Of a stretch of 64,000 nt of DNA, positions 35,268 to 43,540 are shown piece by piece; within the stretch, counting starts at the first letter, position 1; each line of letters begins with the position of its first letter. Position numbers and translations under genes: made by a program. The notes beneath the pieces were generated by a model. The model saw only the letters and a list, made by a program, of their open reading frames with translations. It was not told the DNA's origin and searched no databases. The DNA comes from an uncultured Parabacteroides sp. (lineage in GTDB: Bacteria; Bacteroidota; Bacteroidia; Bacteroidales; Tannerellaceae), in NCBI RefSeq assembly GCF_902493135.1, contig NZ_CABUOD010000024.1, forward strand, positions 7,844 to 71,843, given 5' to 3'.

Positions 35268-35741
35268 TTACTTGAATCTTATTAGGTATTTTGTATATTT
35301 TATTTCATCGAATGTATATGACTGGTCTTCCTGGACAGTCACTTTACGCTTGGCTCCTTCGGGCTTCACTTGTTTTTCAACAGTGACTACCACCCCGTTT
35401 TCGTCGGCCGACTTCAATACGCCGGTCAGCTTCGTGCCGTTTTTAAGCAGCATTTCCACTTCATTGCCTATATTTTTCACATACTGGCGAAGCACTTTAA
35501 ACGGAGATGTTATCCCTGCGGAACCGACTTCCAGCTCGAAGTCTTCCACATCCCGGTCCAGGTGACCTTCCACATAGCGGCTCAACTCCGCGCAGTCGTC
35601 GATACAAACACCCTCATCATTATCTATTTCTATGATAATCAGGTTACCTGGTTTAATTACTACATCTACTAAATAATTGCCGGAAGAAGCTAATTTCTCT
35701 TCTACCAACTGACTTATCACGTCCTTTTCAATCATATACAT
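35268..35741 (-). CDS. rimP: Ribosome maturation factor RimP
   Basis: 157 residues, or 155 from the Met at 35735. The N-terminal domain has IIIEIDNDEGVCIDDCAELSR (family motif around the conserved Asp residues, about 38-58) and LEVGSAGITSPF (about 75-86), the strongest RimP signature; an SH3-like C-terminal domain follows. It assists 30S subunit assembly. As first gene of rimP-nusA-infB it has a near-perfect promoter 60 bp upstream. Confidence 0.95.
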   Translation of the reverse strand: MYMIEKDVISQLVEEKLASSGNYLVDVVIKPGNLIIIEIDNDEGVCIDDCAELSRYVEGHLDRDVEDFELEVGSAGITSPFKVLRQYVKNIGNEVEMLLKNGTKLTGVLKSADENGVVVTVEKQVKPEGAKRKVTVQEDQSYTFDEIKYTKYLIRFK

Positions 35742-35801
35742 ACAGTTAAGAACAAAAGAAGGGGACTGCCCGCCCCCTCCTCATCTTCGCTTAATCGCCT
35801 G

Positions 35802-35832
35802 CAAATATACAAATAATCAGTGAGTTTTCAAA
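35802..35832 (-). promoter_or_regulatory. Promoter of rimP-nusA-infB operon (TTTG-N19-TATATTTG)
   Basis: On the minus strand the -33 TTTG (35829-35832) and the -7 TATATTTG (35802-35809) are separated by exactly 19 bp. It is a textbook Bacteroidota primary-sigma promoter and a useful reference for judging the non-canonical fimbrial promoters in this window. Confidence 0.8.
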
Positions 35833-35958
35833 TAAATATATATTTTTTCTGCATGTTATGGGATTTATCGCGTACATATTGCACATATGTCTCAAAAGCA
35901 AGCGTATGTCAGAACATTTGGTCATTACCCGTTTTTTTCGTTCCTTTGCCCCCGAATA

Positions 35959-36052
35959 TAAGGGGTGCTTGCCGAAATGACGCCCGGAAACAGGAAGGCA
36001 GGCTGAGATTATACCCATTGAACCTGCACGGGTAATGCCGACGAAGGGAGAA
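35959..36052 (+). ncRNA. TPP riboswitch (THI element)
   Basis: All the conserved segments are in order: GGGGTGC (P1/P2 side, 35962-35968), GGCTGAGA (36001-36008), ACCC (36012-36015), TTGAACCTG (36019-36027), GGGTAATGCCG (P5 side, about 36030-36040) and CGAAGGGA (36042-36049). It lies 74 nt upstream of the TonB receptor of the thiamine operon and should repress it when thiamine pyrophosphate is abundant. The operon content (uptake and pyrophosphorylation of thiamine) agrees fully. Confidence 0.97.
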
Positions 36053-36125
36053 AAGTGTATCTTCAGTAAAAACAGCCCACCTCTGCTATTCCTTTTAAAA
36101 TTCAGGTTATCAAAAAGAAAAAAGG

Positions 36126-38333
36126 ATGAAAAATGTTCTTATTATCGCCTCATCATTAGTGGCATTGTCGGCACAAGGCAAAACGATCGGGCCTGCCGAC
36201 TCGCTGAAAATCTCAAAAGACATCTCGCTGGACGAAGTGGTCGTGACCGCAACCAAAGTAGCCAAAGATACGCCTGTCGCCTACAGTGAATTGACAAAGG
36301 ACGAGCTGAACCGCCGGAACGACGGGCAGGGAATCCCTTTCCTGATCCTCCAATCGCCATCCGTGATCATGACATCGGATGCCGGAACAGGTATAGGGTA
36401 TTCCGGATTCCGGATCCGCGGGACGGATGCCAACCGTATCAACATCACTGTCAACGGCGTACCGGTAAACGACTCCGAGTCTCACACGGTCTTCTGGGTA
36501 AACATGCCGGACTTCGCCTCCTCGGTCGATAACATCCAGATACAGCGTGGAGCCGGGACCTCGACCAACGGAGCAGCCGCCTTCGGGGCCACCGTCGCCA
36601 TGCAGACACAGAAATCGGAGTTGAAACCTTATGCCGAATATTCAGTCTCGGCCGGTTCGTTCGGAACAGTCAAAAACATGGTCAAGCTCGGAACCGGACT
36701 TCTACAGGACCATTTCGTTTTCGATGCCCGTTATTCCAATATCCAAAGCGACGGGTACATCGACCGGGCCGATGCCAACATGCACTCCTACTTTGCCTCA
36801 GCGGCTTATTACGGAGATAATACCCTGATCCGCCTCCAGACCTTCGGCAGCATCGAGAAGACCTACCAGGCGTGGACCGGTGTCCCCTCCTATCTGCTGA
36901 ATGCAGACCGCACCTACAACCCTTGCGGGGAATATGAGGAAAACGGCGTCACCAAATATTACAAAAACCAGACGGACAACTACCGACAGCAGAACTACCA
37001 TCTGACCGCCAGCCAACGCCTGAGCGACTTCTGGAACATGAACCTGACACTCCATTACACGCATGGAACCGGTTACTACGAAGATTACAAAAGCGGAGCC
37101 AAATTCAAAAGCTACAAACTGCCTCCTTATATAAACAGCGAGGGAGACACCCTCGCCAAGACAGACCTTGTCCGCCGCAAATGGCTGGAAAACGACTTTT
37201 ACGGAGCCATCTACAGCGCCAACTACCGGGGAGAGCGCTTGCAATTCTCCGCCGGAGCCGCCATCAACCGCTACGACGGCGACCACTTCGGACGTGTCAT
37301 ATGGGCGAAGCAATCAAACAGCCTTCCCGAACCGGACTACGAATATTACCGGAACACGGGCGACAAACTGGACTATAATATGTACGCCAAAGCCAATTAC
37401 CAGTTCCATCCCAACCTGAACGGATATCTGGACATGCAATACCGGGGCATCCACTACACCATCAAAGGCAGCGACGACAAAGCCGGCGACCACGTGGATG
37501 TCGACAAACGCTGGAACTTCTTCAACCCCAAGGCAGGCATTAACTTCCAGAAGGGAGGCCACAACGCATTCGTATCTTTCTCGGTAGCCAACCGCGAACC
37601 GAACCGCGACAATTTCACCGAAGCCGGCCCGGACGAACGTCCGCAACATGAGACACTCTACGATTACGAAGCCGGCTACGGTTTCGGCAATTCCCGCTTC
37701 CACATCGGAGCCAACCTCTACTTCATGGACTACAGCAACCAGCTGGTCCTGACCGGCAAGATCAGCGAAATCGGCGAAGCGCTCACCTCCAATATCAAAG
37801 ACAGTTACCGGATGGGAATCGAATTGACCGGAGGCGTAGAAATAGCCCGCTGGCTGGACTGGAACGGGAACCTGACTTTAAGCCGGAACAAGATCAAGAA
37901 CTTCACCGAAAGCATCGAGGTCTACGACGCCGACTGGAACTACCTGCGTGAGGACCGCAACAACTTAGGGACGACCACTATCGCCTTTTCGCCGGACATC
38001 ATCGCCAACAGCATGTTCAATTTCAGTTGGAAACAATTCAGTGCAAGTTTCAACTCCCAGTTTGTCGGCCGCCAGTATATCGACAACACCTCTTGCAAAG
38101 ACCGCTCCATCGATCCTTATTTCGTAAGCAACCTGCGTGTCGGATATGTTTTCAAACCGAAGTTCATGAAGGAGATCGCACTCGATGTCACGGTTAACAA
38201 CCTGTTCAACGAGCAATATGAGACCAACGCCTGGGTCTACTCGGCAATGGTCGACGGCGAACGCTATAAAGAGGACGGTTATTTCACCCAGGCGGGAACT
38301 AACGCAATGGCACGGGTAACATTCAGGTTTTAA
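36126..38333 (+). CDS. TonB-dependent outer-membrane receptor, probable thiamine uptake
   Basis: 735 residues. Signal peptide (about 1-19), TonB-box region DEVVVTATKVAKDTP (about 38), plug domain with IPFLILQSPSVIM, GYSGFRIRGTDANRINITVNG and GAAAFGATVAMQT (about 75-170), and a 22-strand-type barrel ending in ARVTFRF with terminal Phe. It has no STN or carboxypeptidase-like domain. It follows the TPP riboswitch directly and precedes permease and kinase genes, so its ligand is most likely thiamine or a phosphorylated form. This matches the known Bacteroides thiamine-uptake operon layout. Confidence 0.9.
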   Translation: MKNVLIIASSLVALSAQGKTIGPADSLKISKDISLDEVVVTATKVAKDTPVAYSELTKDELNRRNDGQGIPFLILQSPSVIMTSDAGTGIGYSGFRIRGTDANRINITVNGVPVNDSESHTVFWVNMPDFASSVDNIQIQRGAGTSTNGAAAFGATVAMQTQKSELKPYAEYSVSAGSFGTVKNMVKLGTGLLQDHFVFDARYSNIQSDGYIDRADANMHSYFASAAYYGDNTLIRLQTFGSIEKTYQAWTGVPSYLLNADRTYNPCGEYEENGVTKYYKNQTDNYRQQNYHLTASQRLSDFWNMNLTLHYTHGTGYYEDYKSGAKFKSYKLPPYINSEGDTLAKTDLVRRKWLENDFYGAIYSANYRGERLQFSAGAAINRYDGDHFGRVIWAKQSNSLPEPDYEYYRNTGDKLDYNMYAKANYQFHPNLNGYLDMQYRGIHYTIKGSDDKAGDHVDVDKRWNFFNPKAGINFQKGGHNAFVSFSVANREPNRDNFTEAGPDERPQHETLYDYEAGYGFGNSRFHIGANLYFMDYSNQLVLTGKISEIGEALTSNIKDSYRMGIELTGGVEIARWLDWNGNLTLSRNKIKNFTESIEVYDADWNYLREDRNNLGTTTIAFSPDIIANSMFNFSWKQFSASFNSQFVGRQYIDNTSCKDRSIDPYFVSNLRVGYVFKPKFMKEIALDVTVNNLFNEQYETNAWVYSAMVDGERYKEDGYFTQAGTNAMARVTFRF

Positions 38334-38336
38334 ACA

Positions 38337-38951
38337 ATGGAACAACTACTGGAATATTTCGGAGTACTGACCGGTCTGCTCTATCTCTTTCTGGAGATAA
38401 GGCAGCATCGCGCCATGTGGGTCGTCGGCTTCCTGACTTCCCTTGTCTATGTTTTTGTCTTTTTCTTTTCAAAGATATATGCGGATATGGGATTGAACAT
38501 CTATTATGTAGCCATCAGCATATACGGTTTCTGGCAATGGACACGCCGCAGGGGCGGGCAAGAACAAACAGCGGAAGCCGTAGAAGCAGCTCCCCAGGAG
38601 GTGATCCTCTACCGCGACATGACGCCCCGTCTTTTTGCCGGGATCAGTTTTTCCATTGTCGTCCTGTTTGCGTTGCTCTATTATGCCCTGCATCATTTCA
38701 CCGATTCGCCGATCCCGGCAGGCGATGCTTTTACCACTGCTGTCGGGATCGTCGCCACCTGGATGCTGGCACGCCGGATCGTCGAACACTGGATATTCTG
38801 GATCATCGTTAACTGCGTCTCCGTCTATCTTTATTGCCTGCGTGGACTTTATCCCACAATGTTTCTCTATATTTGCTACGCCATATTGGCGGCAGTCGGA
38901 TTATACACATGGAAAAAGAAAGGAATAAGAACAAATGATAGCACCTTATAA
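38337..38951 (+). CDS. pnuT: PnuC/PnuT-type inner-membrane vitamin transporter (thiamine)
   Basis: 204 residues with about six to seven TM helices. The family landmarks are GVLTGLLYLFLEIRQHRAMWVVGFL (about 8-32, given in part), YYVAISIYGFWQWTRR (about 60) and WIIVNCVSVYLYCLRGLYPT (about 158). PnuC relatives move nicotinamide riboside or, as PnuT, thiamine by facilitated diffusion followed by phosphorylation. The riboswitch and the downstream thiamine pyrophosphokinase favour thiamine. It begins 3 bp after the receptor and overlaps the next gene by 17 bp, so translation is probably coupled. Confidence 0.9.
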   Translation: MEQLLEYFGVLTGLLYLFLEIRQHRAMWVVGFLTSLVYVFVFFFSKIYADMGLNIYYVAISIYGFWQWTRRRGGQEQTAEAVEAAPQEVILYRDMTPRLFAGISFSIVVLFALLYYALHHFTDSPIPAGDAFTTAVGIVATWMLARRIVEHWIFWIIVNCVSVYLYCLRGLYPTMFLYICYAILAAVGLYTWKKKGIRTNDSTL

Positions 38952-39564
38952 TTGCGTAGTCGTGGCAAACGGCAGCTTTCCGCAAACAGCTTTACCGCTT
39001 CGTCTCCTGCACGAAGCCTCTGTTGTCATCGCCTGTGACGGAGCCGTCGAGGCGTTGGATAAAGCAGGCATCATTCCGACAGCGATTGTCGGCGACCTGG
39101 ACAGCATCCCGCCCCGCTTCCGCCAACGCTATGCCGACCGCATCCATATCGTGGAAGACCAGGAAATAAACGACCTGACAAAATCCGTCCGCTTCGCCCG
39201 CCGGTCCGGGCAACAGGAAGTCCTGATCTTAGGGGCTACCGGGCTGCGCGAAGACCATACGTTAGGCAATATCTCCCTGCTGATGGACTACGCCCCGCTG
39301 TTCCGCCGGGTAGAGATGCTATCGGATTATGGGATCTTCACCCCTATCCAGCAAACGACAACACTGGACAGCGAGCCCGGAACCCAAGTGTCCCTTTTCT
39401 CCCTTGCCCCATCCGGCAGGATCTCGATATCCGGACTGCGTTGGCCCATCCACAATCGCCAGCTGACCTCTTGGTGGCAAGGCACATTAAACGAAGCGAC
39501 AGGCAACAACTTCACCGTCACCCTCTCACCGGACGCCCGGATCATAGTTTACCGCACCCTCTAA
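38935..39564 (+). CDS. thiN: Thiamine pyrophosphokinase
   Basis: 209 residues, normal length. N-terminal CDGAVEALDKAGIIPTAIVGDLDSI (about 34-58, quoted in part) has the conserved Asp residues, followed by VEDQEINDLTKSVRFA (substrate/Mg site) and LGATGLREDHTLGNI (about 99-113). The C-terminal beta domain contains SLFSLAPSGRISISGLRWP. It converts imported thiamine to TPP using ATP, trapping the vitamin. It is the last gene of the riboswitch-controlled operon. Confidence 0.95.
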   Translation: MIAPYNCVVVANGSFPQTALPLRLLHEASVVIACDGAVEALDKAGIIPTAIVGDLDSIPPRFRQRYADRIHIVEDQEINDLTKSVRFARRSGQQEVLILGATGLREDHTLGNISLLMDYAPLFRRVEMLSDYGIFTPIQQTTTLDSEPGTQVSLFSLAPSGRISISGLRWPIHNRQLTSWWQGTLNEATGNNFTVTLSPDARIIVYRTL

Positions 39565-39625
39565 ATAATACAGTTCAATTTCGGCCGATAAATCATCATT
39601 TGTATGTTTCAAATATTCTTAGAAC

Positions 39626-39667
39626 TAAAAAAGTCCCGAAGGGGATCTTGCGATCGGCCTTCGGGAC
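39626..39667 (-). terminator. Intrinsic terminator of the 39747-40091 gene
   Basis: Perfect 10-bp stem (GTCCCGAAGG 39633-39642, CCTTCGGGAC 39658-39667) followed on the minus strand by TTTTTTAG. The U-run is on the minus side, so it mainly ends transcription of the hypothetical gene, though the stem may also stop the thiamine operon coming the other way. Confidence 0.8.
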
Positions 39668-39746
39668 AAAATACACCCTCAATTTTACAACTTAGTATTT
39701 ATTCAAGCCTCACGGCTGTTTAATAAAAATGCGAATCAACCACCTG

Positions 39747-40091
39747 TCACGCAGGCAACTTATTCAACTGAGAAGCTTTCCATTCGGGAAAACCATCAAT
39801 ACTGTCATAGATGTGGAACTGCAACTTGTCATCTGCCACCCTTTTCAACTCCGTTTTGGGAGCAAGCGGCAAACACATGTCATCCACCGCAAACAGTGCT
39901 TTTAACAAAACCACATCGTACCCCTCGCGGATTACTTCTTTCTGTAATACCACCGGCACATTCAGTCTGGCCAGATAATAAGCAGAACGTTCATACGCGC
40001 ACCATGCATTACCTTCGAGATATAAGTAGACACCATGCTGGTTGTCTATCTCATTCATCAAAACATTTTCGACATCTGCTATACGTTCCAT
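39747..40091 (-). CDS. Conserved-looking hypothetical protein
   Basis: 114 residues; no family recognised. It is soluble and mixed alpha/beta, without signal peptide or TM helix. The segment GVYLYLEGNAWCAYERSAYYLARL (about 20-43) has an aromatic-rich stretch, and the protein ends in a Pro-Ala. It stands alone with its own terminator on the minus strand. Codon use looks normal and the ORF is well formed, so it is probably a real gene. Confidence 0.7.
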   Translation of the reverse strand: MERIADVENVLMNEIDNQHGVYLYLEGNAWCAYERSAYYLARLNVPVVLQKEVIREGYDVVLLKALFAVDDMCLPLAPKTELKRVADDKLQFHIYDSIDGFPEWKASQLNKLPA

Positions 40092-40192
40092 AATCTTAAT
40101 TCTTTAAAATCCTCAATCTTTTATATGCAAACTTTTACCGCAAAGATACAGGCTAACTATATATCCGCTACCATGCAAAAGTATCAATTATG

Positions 40193-41659
40193 CTACTCAA
40201 AACTATCAAACAGTTGATTATCCGCCTCTTTCTTACGTAATTCGTCCAAATTGGCCGCTGCCCCCTTCACTCCGGCAGCTTTTGCCTGTTCCAACAACTT
40301 TCCTGCCTCATCCAGGTTTCCTTCCAGCAGATTCAACACGCCGCGGGCATGTACCGCTTCGGGACTGTTGCCAGCCTTAGCCAGATACGTACGGGCTGCC
40401 TCCAGGTCGTGTTTCGACAAGGCGATATTGGCTGCGTTCAGGTTGGCGACAGGATCATCGCCGTACATGCGGACCGCAATCTCGAACACCTCGTTATAGT
40501 CCTTGCTGCCGATCTCGTAGCTGTTGGCCACCGCGAACATTTCGCTCAAGCTCAGCTGCTGCGGACGCGTCTTGATAATCTCGCGGCCTTCCTCAACCGT
40601 AAAGAAACGCACCTGGTAAGCGACACGGTAGTCGGAACGGCGCAACGAAGGATAGATATTCTTCAACACATACCGGTAAGGAGCCCCTCCGTCCAGAGCT
40701 GCCAGCTTGGCGTCTTTCTTGTCCGGGTCGTCATTACTGTCGATGATAGCCAGCACAGCCTCCCGCGAAGGGACGCTCCGGTCGGCCTCCACTTTCGCTT
40801 TCAGGCCTTCCCAATCTTCGGAACCGTTTTCCAGCGTGAAAAGCTCCGGTTTGAAGTCATGCTTCTTCCTTATATATTCGGAAAGCGCTTTCACACGATT
40901 GCCGGCCAGGACCGTATTGGACTTGTAGCTGCCTTCGGGCGAAGCAAAACCTTTCAGGATAATGCCTTCGAGCGTGATGTTCTTATCGTTTACGACCGTA
41001 CTGATCGTATTGTCGATCTTCGCCAGTTCCACCGCATTGTTACGGAAATCCGGCAGGATCGCATATTTGCCCACCTGGAAATCCAGATAAGCAGTCCCCA
41101 CCTCGGCACGATGTTTTACCGTTTCCGCTTCCGGAGAGATATAAGCCAGGGTAGGCTGTACCTCATACCGTTTGTCGGGACGGGTCAGGACCTTGTCGGC
41201 TATCACGAGCGGCGTGCCCTGCGCCTCTTTGCCGCAACCGCACATGTTCGGGACCAGCACGAAACGGGCGTCTTTCATCCACGCTTCAAACGGGATTACC
41301 GTCTTATAGTTGATGACGCTTTCGCTCTTTCCGGCCTGCACGACCAGGAAGCGAGGCTCATCCTGCAAATTGTTCAACGCGATCTCGCGGTCGTACACTT
41401 TCTGGCTGATCCGCCCGTTCAGCAAGATGGAAGGCAAGCCCTCTTTCTGCGAAGCCGATTCCAAGACCGGTGTCAGGGAGAGATTCTCACGGGATTTGAT
41501 CTGGCTGCCGTCGACCGTGATCACGGCATCGATCAGCAATTCGTTTCCTTTTTGCTTCAATTCGTTACAAACCACTTTTACCGGAGCCTGAGCCAGGATA
41601 GCCGGCGAAACGACAGCCAACAGAGCTGCCGCCATATATAATTTCATTGTTTTCTTCAT
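40193..41659 (-). CDS. DUF3868/OmpA-like fimbrial accessory protein
   Basis: 488 residues. The signal peptide (about 1-23, ALLAVVSPAILAQ) is followed by an N-terminal beta domain (about 25-150, DUF3868 type) and a region with the OmpA-like signature ITLEGIILKGFASPEGSYKSN and LAGNRVKALSEYIRKK (about 225-265). TPR-like helices make up the last third (AANIALSKHDLEAARTYLAK). It would sit at the outer membrane or periplasm, perhaps binding peptidoglycan. It follows the DUF3575 gene by 8 bp. The DUF3575-DUF3868 pair commonly accompanies FimA/Mfa fimbria loci. Confidence 0.8.
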   Translation of the reverse strand: MKKTMKLYMAAALLAVVSPAILAQAPVKVVCNELKQKGNELLIDAVITVDGSQIKSRENLSLTPVLESASQKEGLPSILLNGRISQKVYDREIALNNLQDEPRFLVVQAGKSESVINYKTVIPFEAWMKDARFVLVPNMCGCGKEAQGTPLVIADKVLTRPDKRYEVQPTLAYISPEAETVKHRAEVGTAYLDFQVGKYAILPDFRNNAVELAKIDNTISTVVNDKNITLEGIILKGFASPEGSYKSNTVLAGNRVKALSEYIRKKHDFKPELFTLENGSEDWEGLKAKVEADRSVPSREAVLAIIDSNDDPDKKDAKLAALDGGAPYRYVLKNIYPSLRRSDYRVAYQVRFFTVEEGREIIKTRPQQLSLSEMFAVANSYEIGSKDYNEVFEIAVRMYGDDPVANLNAANIALSKHDLEAARTYLAKAGNSPEAVHARGVLNLLEGNLDEAGKLLEQAKAAGVKGAAANLDELRKKEADNQLFDSFE

Positions 41660-41667
41660 AGCGCCGA

Positions 41668-42234
41668 TTATTTAATAAAGTAAATGATAGAAAGAGCAGC
41701 CTTCGTCACCCCGAAATAATCTTTCGTCTCGCTCTTCTGAACCGTACCGCACGATGCGCACGGATATTTATCATAGTCCAGGTGCGCCCATCCGATACCG
41801 ATCACCGCCTCCATGCTCCAACGATTGCTCAGCAGCCACTGGTAGCCATAGGACAGTCCGGCTCCGTAGAGGTTGCCCTGGTACCGGTAATTCTCCATAT
41901 TTTTACTCAGGAACTTGATCCCGCCGACATTATAATCGGCATAATGGGCATGCACCCCGAGAAAATGGCCGTTAAACTTCTCACATAGCCAATAACGTGC
42001 TTCCGGCTGGACCATCCAATGTTTCCAACGCATGTCGTCGCCGAACTTCCATCCGTTGTAGTTACCGGACAAGTCCAGCGTCCACTTCTTGCTCAATCCC
42101 ATCTCAACACCGAGGTTGATCGTCGCAGTCGCGTCGTACAGCAAGTTTGACTTTACCGCAAACTTCTGCCCATAGACGTTCGTCATTCCGGCCAGAAGCA
42201 AAAAGAGGAAAAGTACTTTTTTCATACACTTCAT
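41668..42234 (-). CDS. DUF3575 outer-membrane beta-barrel protein
   Basis: 188 residues, or 185 from the second Met at 42225. A signal peptide (LFLFLLLAGMTNVYGQ) is followed by KSNLLYDATATINLGVEMGL, the hallmark of DUF3575, then amphipathic strands (WMVQPEARYWLCEKFNGHFL, YGYQWLLSNRWSMEAVIGIG) and a Cys-rich turn PCASC. A small outer-membrane barrel is the likely form. It starts a two-gene unit with the DUF3868 protein under a promoter carrying the shared fimbrial motif at 42336. Confidence 0.82.
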   Translation of the reverse strand: MKCMKKVLFLFLLLAGMTNVYGQKFAVKSNLLYDATATINLGVEMGLSKKWTLDLSGNYNGWKFGDDMRWKHWMVQPEARYWLCEKFNGHFLGVHAHYADYNVGGIKFLSKNMENYRYQGNLYGAGLSYGYQWLLSNRWSMEAVIGIGWAHLDYDKYPCASCGTVQKSETKDYFGVTKAALSIIYFIK

Positions 42235-42302
42235 TTTTAATTATCTTTTATTTTTCTATCCTATATTAAACAACAAAGGAGATAATACAGTTTATCCCGA
42301 CA

Positions 42303-42364
42303 CAAAAATATAATAAGTCTTTACCCTACGCGGTAGGTGCACGTTTCAAGTTTCACAGGCAAAG
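42303..42364 (-). promoter_or_regulatory. Fimbrial-type promoter: -7 TATTTTTG with upstream 29-bp motif
   Basis: The -7 box TATTTTTG (complement of 42303-42310) is preceded, after exactly 25 bp, by a 29-bp element at 42336-42364 that matches the element at 49259 in 20 of 29 positions. No TTTG exists at the -33 position. The same spacing is found at 49226, 56091 and 58044. Confidence 0.65.
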
Positions 42365-42512
42365 CTACCAAGAACAAGGCGTTTGATATAAATACCGATG
42401 AAAAAGGGGCAGGACGATAGAAATACCGATTAACACACGGAAATATTATCATGCCGATAAAATCATCCAACAGGCTTCACCATAAAAAGGATCAAGAAGA
42501 CAAAAAGCAGCC

Positions 42513-42576
42513 AAAAGTTTGATGTATGATTAAAACTTTTCCGTATATTCGCAAAAGTTTGATATATGATTAAAAC
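42513..42576 (+). promoter_or_regulatory. Two direct operator repeats around the toxin-antitoxin promoter
   Basis: Two 24-bp copies (42513-42536 and 42553-42576) differ by one base; both begin AAAAGTTTGAT and end ATGATTAAAAC. They are 40 bp apart start to start and bracket a -7-like TATATTCG at 42544-42551. This fits autorepression by an antitoxin or antitoxin-toxin complex. Confidence 0.75.
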
Positions 42577-42591
42577 GAAAGAGAGGTTTTT

Positions 42592-42843
42592 ATGAGGATT
42601 ATTAGCAGTCGTGAATTTAATGACAATCAAAAGTTGTACTTTGACTTGGCAGATCAGAATGAACAAATTATTGTCCAAAGAGGAAAAGACAAGGCTTATA
42701 TGCTTATCCCCATTACCGAGTCAGATAGATTGTCGACAAGTTCTGCTCTGATAAACAAGATCAGAGATGCCGAAAGAGCCATTCGCGAAGGAAATACGAC
42801 AAAAATCAACGATATTGATAATATATGGGAAAGTATTCTATAG
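42592..42843 (+). CDS. YefM/Phd-type antitoxin
   Basis: 83 residues. The N-terminal DNA-binding segment MRIISSREFNDNQKLYFDLAD with a Phd/YefM-like fold is followed by IIVQRGKDKAYMLIPITESD, and the acidic C-terminus (NTTKINDIDNIWES) would wrap the toxin. It overlaps the toxin gene by 19 bp, as expected for a coupled pair. It would neutralise the downstream YoeB-type RNase and bind the repeated operators just upstream. Confidence 0.88.
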   Translation: MRIISSREFNDNQKLYFDLADQNEQIIVQRGKDKAYMLIPITESDRLSTSSALINKIRDAERAIREGNTTKINDIDNIWESIL

Positions 42844-43106
42844 AAATTGAAAACGAAGCCAAGAAAGAACTTGCAGCCCATTACAAATCGGGAGACCGGA
42901 AAACGATCAAACGAATTGAGAGGATATTTAAGGAGTTAGCGGAAACGCCTTATGACGGCATAGGTTCGCCCGAACCCCTTAAATATGAACTTTCCGGATA
43001 TTGGTCAAGACAAATAAATAAAAAAGACAGGCTTATCTATAGAGTAAAAGAAGAAACCATTACCATCTACATCGTCTCCGCCATAGGTCATTATGACGAC
43101 AAATAG
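42825..43106 (+). CDS. YoeB/Txe-type RNase toxin
   Basis: 93 residues with the RelE/YoeB fold: KYSIEIENEAKKELAAHYKSG, an IKRIERIFKELAETPYDGIG region, then the family hallmark SPEPLKYELSGYWSRQINKKDRLIYRV (about 48-74, quoted in part as EPLKYELSGYWSRQIN), including the catalytic-type Glu, Arg and a C-terminal His-Tyr (IGHYDDK). It would cleave mRNA at the ribosome when the antitoxin is degraded. The pair is inserted, on the opposite strand, within the fimbrial region and may stabilise it. Confidence 0.9.
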   Translation: MGKYSIEIENEAKKELAAHYKSGDRKTIKRIERIFKELAETPYDGIGSPEPLKYELSGYWSRQINKKDRLIYRVKEETITIYIVSAIGHYDDK

Positions 43107-43540
43107 AAGAATTGGATACTCTCGCATCCCAAAGTGATAATATCAGACATACGCAATCGGGCTAAATGATAAAGGCTACAACAACAAGAACTGTAACTGA
43201 AAAAACGATAACCCTTGTTGTTGCAATATGAAGATACAATGTGTACTTCTGCTTATGCTTACAAAAAACTTTTAGAAAATAACAAACGTTGAAGGCGTAG
43301 CCCCTATTTTATAACATTTTCTAAGTATCACTACTTAACTTTCAATTAAGCTCCTGACTTTGCTTGATAAAAATTCCGACATTCCGAAACAGGATGTCGG
43401 GGAAATAGGAATTTTTGTAAAAAATAAAAACATTGACAAAGAGAGAGGCTTCAGTCCAAGGATACACCTTATGACTGAAGCCTCTTTACTTCTTATACTA
43501 AACTACAACTGAAAATGAGAACAATTGATCTATTTAGTGT
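43107..43540. other. Intergenic region with two hairpins
   Basis: No gene seen. A nested hairpin at 43369-43416 (outer arms AAAAATTCC/GGAATTTTT, inner CCGACAT/ATGTCGG) can end the toxin-antitoxin transcript. A perfect 12-bp stem at 43445-43484 (GAGGCTTCAGTC/GACTGAAGCCTC) ends the converging tip-protein operon and probably acts in both directions. Confidence 0.65.

Noticed and set aside
39626..39667. Terminator of the thiamine operon
   Set aside because: The U-run follows the stem on the minus strand only, so it is assigned to the converging hypothetical gene; action on the thiamine operon is possible but secondary.
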